DNA of 64,000 nt from the NCBI GenBank assembly GCA_029215795.1, contig JARDYH010000004.1, positions 199,812,017 to 199,876,016 of the forward strand, in the 5' to 3' direction. This DNA is from Anniella stebbinsi. Its lineage: Eukaryota > Chordata > Lepidosauria > Squamata > Anniellidae. Of this stretch, positions 63,755-64,000 are shown one piece after another (positions within the stretch are counted from its first letter, which is position 1; each line of letters starts with the position of its first letter). Made by a program: the position numbers and the translations under genes. The notes beneath the pieces were generated by a model. The model worked only from the letters and a program-made list of their open reading frames with translations, did no database searches and was not told the DNA's origin.

Positions 63755-63875
63755 CAAATTCCTTCAGGCTGCACTCCCATACAGATTTTCTTGGAAGTAA
63801 GGCCAATTGAACTCAATGAGATTTACTTTTGAGTAATCAGGATTGGGATTGATATCCTAGGATGCAATTCATCCA
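63755..63875. repeat. Short palindromic repeat (caatcctatgc family)
   Basis: 'tcttggaagtaaggccaatt' and 'gaactcaatgagatttactt' are inverted halves, ending 'caggattgggattg'. It is the same family as at 2738, 20,110 and 25,490. Confidence 0.6.
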
Positions 63876-64000
63876 TCCCTGAAGAACTGAACCTTTTTAA
63901 GATAGCTTGGTATTTTCTTCATATATGGTGGGAATGTCATCCAGCAAAGTAGTGTTAGGGAGGAATCAATTTAATTAAAAGATTTTTAGCATATGAAATC

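Overview
This 64 kb window looks like vertebrate nuclear DNA, most likely from a squamate reptile (a lizard). That reading is inferred from the repeat mix: full-length L1-clade LINEs, chromodomain Ty3/gypsy elements, a PIF/Harbinger DNA transposon, hAT-like foldback elements, CR1/L2-type LINE tails and a CORE/MIR-like SINE. No host protein-coding exon could be recognised with confidence. The only host-like regulatory landmark is a CpG-island-like block at about 27.05-28.76 kb.

Layout. 1-13.2 kb is AT-rich unique sequence with small MITE-like elements, a composite foldback cluster at 7.3-10.4 kb and a degraded LINE tail near 12.1 kb. 13,239-19,017 is a full-length L1 on the + strand with both ORFs open and an exact 15-bp target-site duplication. 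19-33.6 kb holds old LINE tails, a SINE, palindromic MITEs and the CpG island; one CR1-type tail is split by an unidentified ~1 kb insertion carrying a ~30-bp tandem repeat.

33,657-55,147 is a nested stack. The host of the stack is a PIF/Harbinger element (TIRs, a Myb/SANT-like ORF and a DDE transposase, all on the + strand). Inside it sit two defective chromoviruses: Cv1 (+, 34,084-38,132) and Cv2 (-, 39,247-50,597). A second full-length L1 (-, ~42,501-48,217) interrupts the reverse transcriptase of Cv2. Both chromoviruses lack a conventional tRNA primer site. Two bases after each 5' LTR is a sequence complementary to the predicted start of the element's own transcript, the layout known for self-priming Tf1/Sushi-type elements. 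In both, the chromodomain ORF runs on into the 3' LTR and encodes an acidic tail.

57,088-62,748 is a 5.66-kb, nearly perfect inverted repeat with an 8-bp target-site duplication and hAT-like ends. It has pentamer arrays under each end, 308-bp and 129-bp tandem units, a GC-rich module in each arm and a MITE-like sequence at its centre. It inserted into the 3' end of an older LINE whose coding remnant lies at 62.87-63.71 kb. The genes here do not form a host pathway; the window is a record of successive transposition. Within the stack the order is Harbinger, then Cv2, then L1 copy 2; Cv1 also postdates Harbinger.
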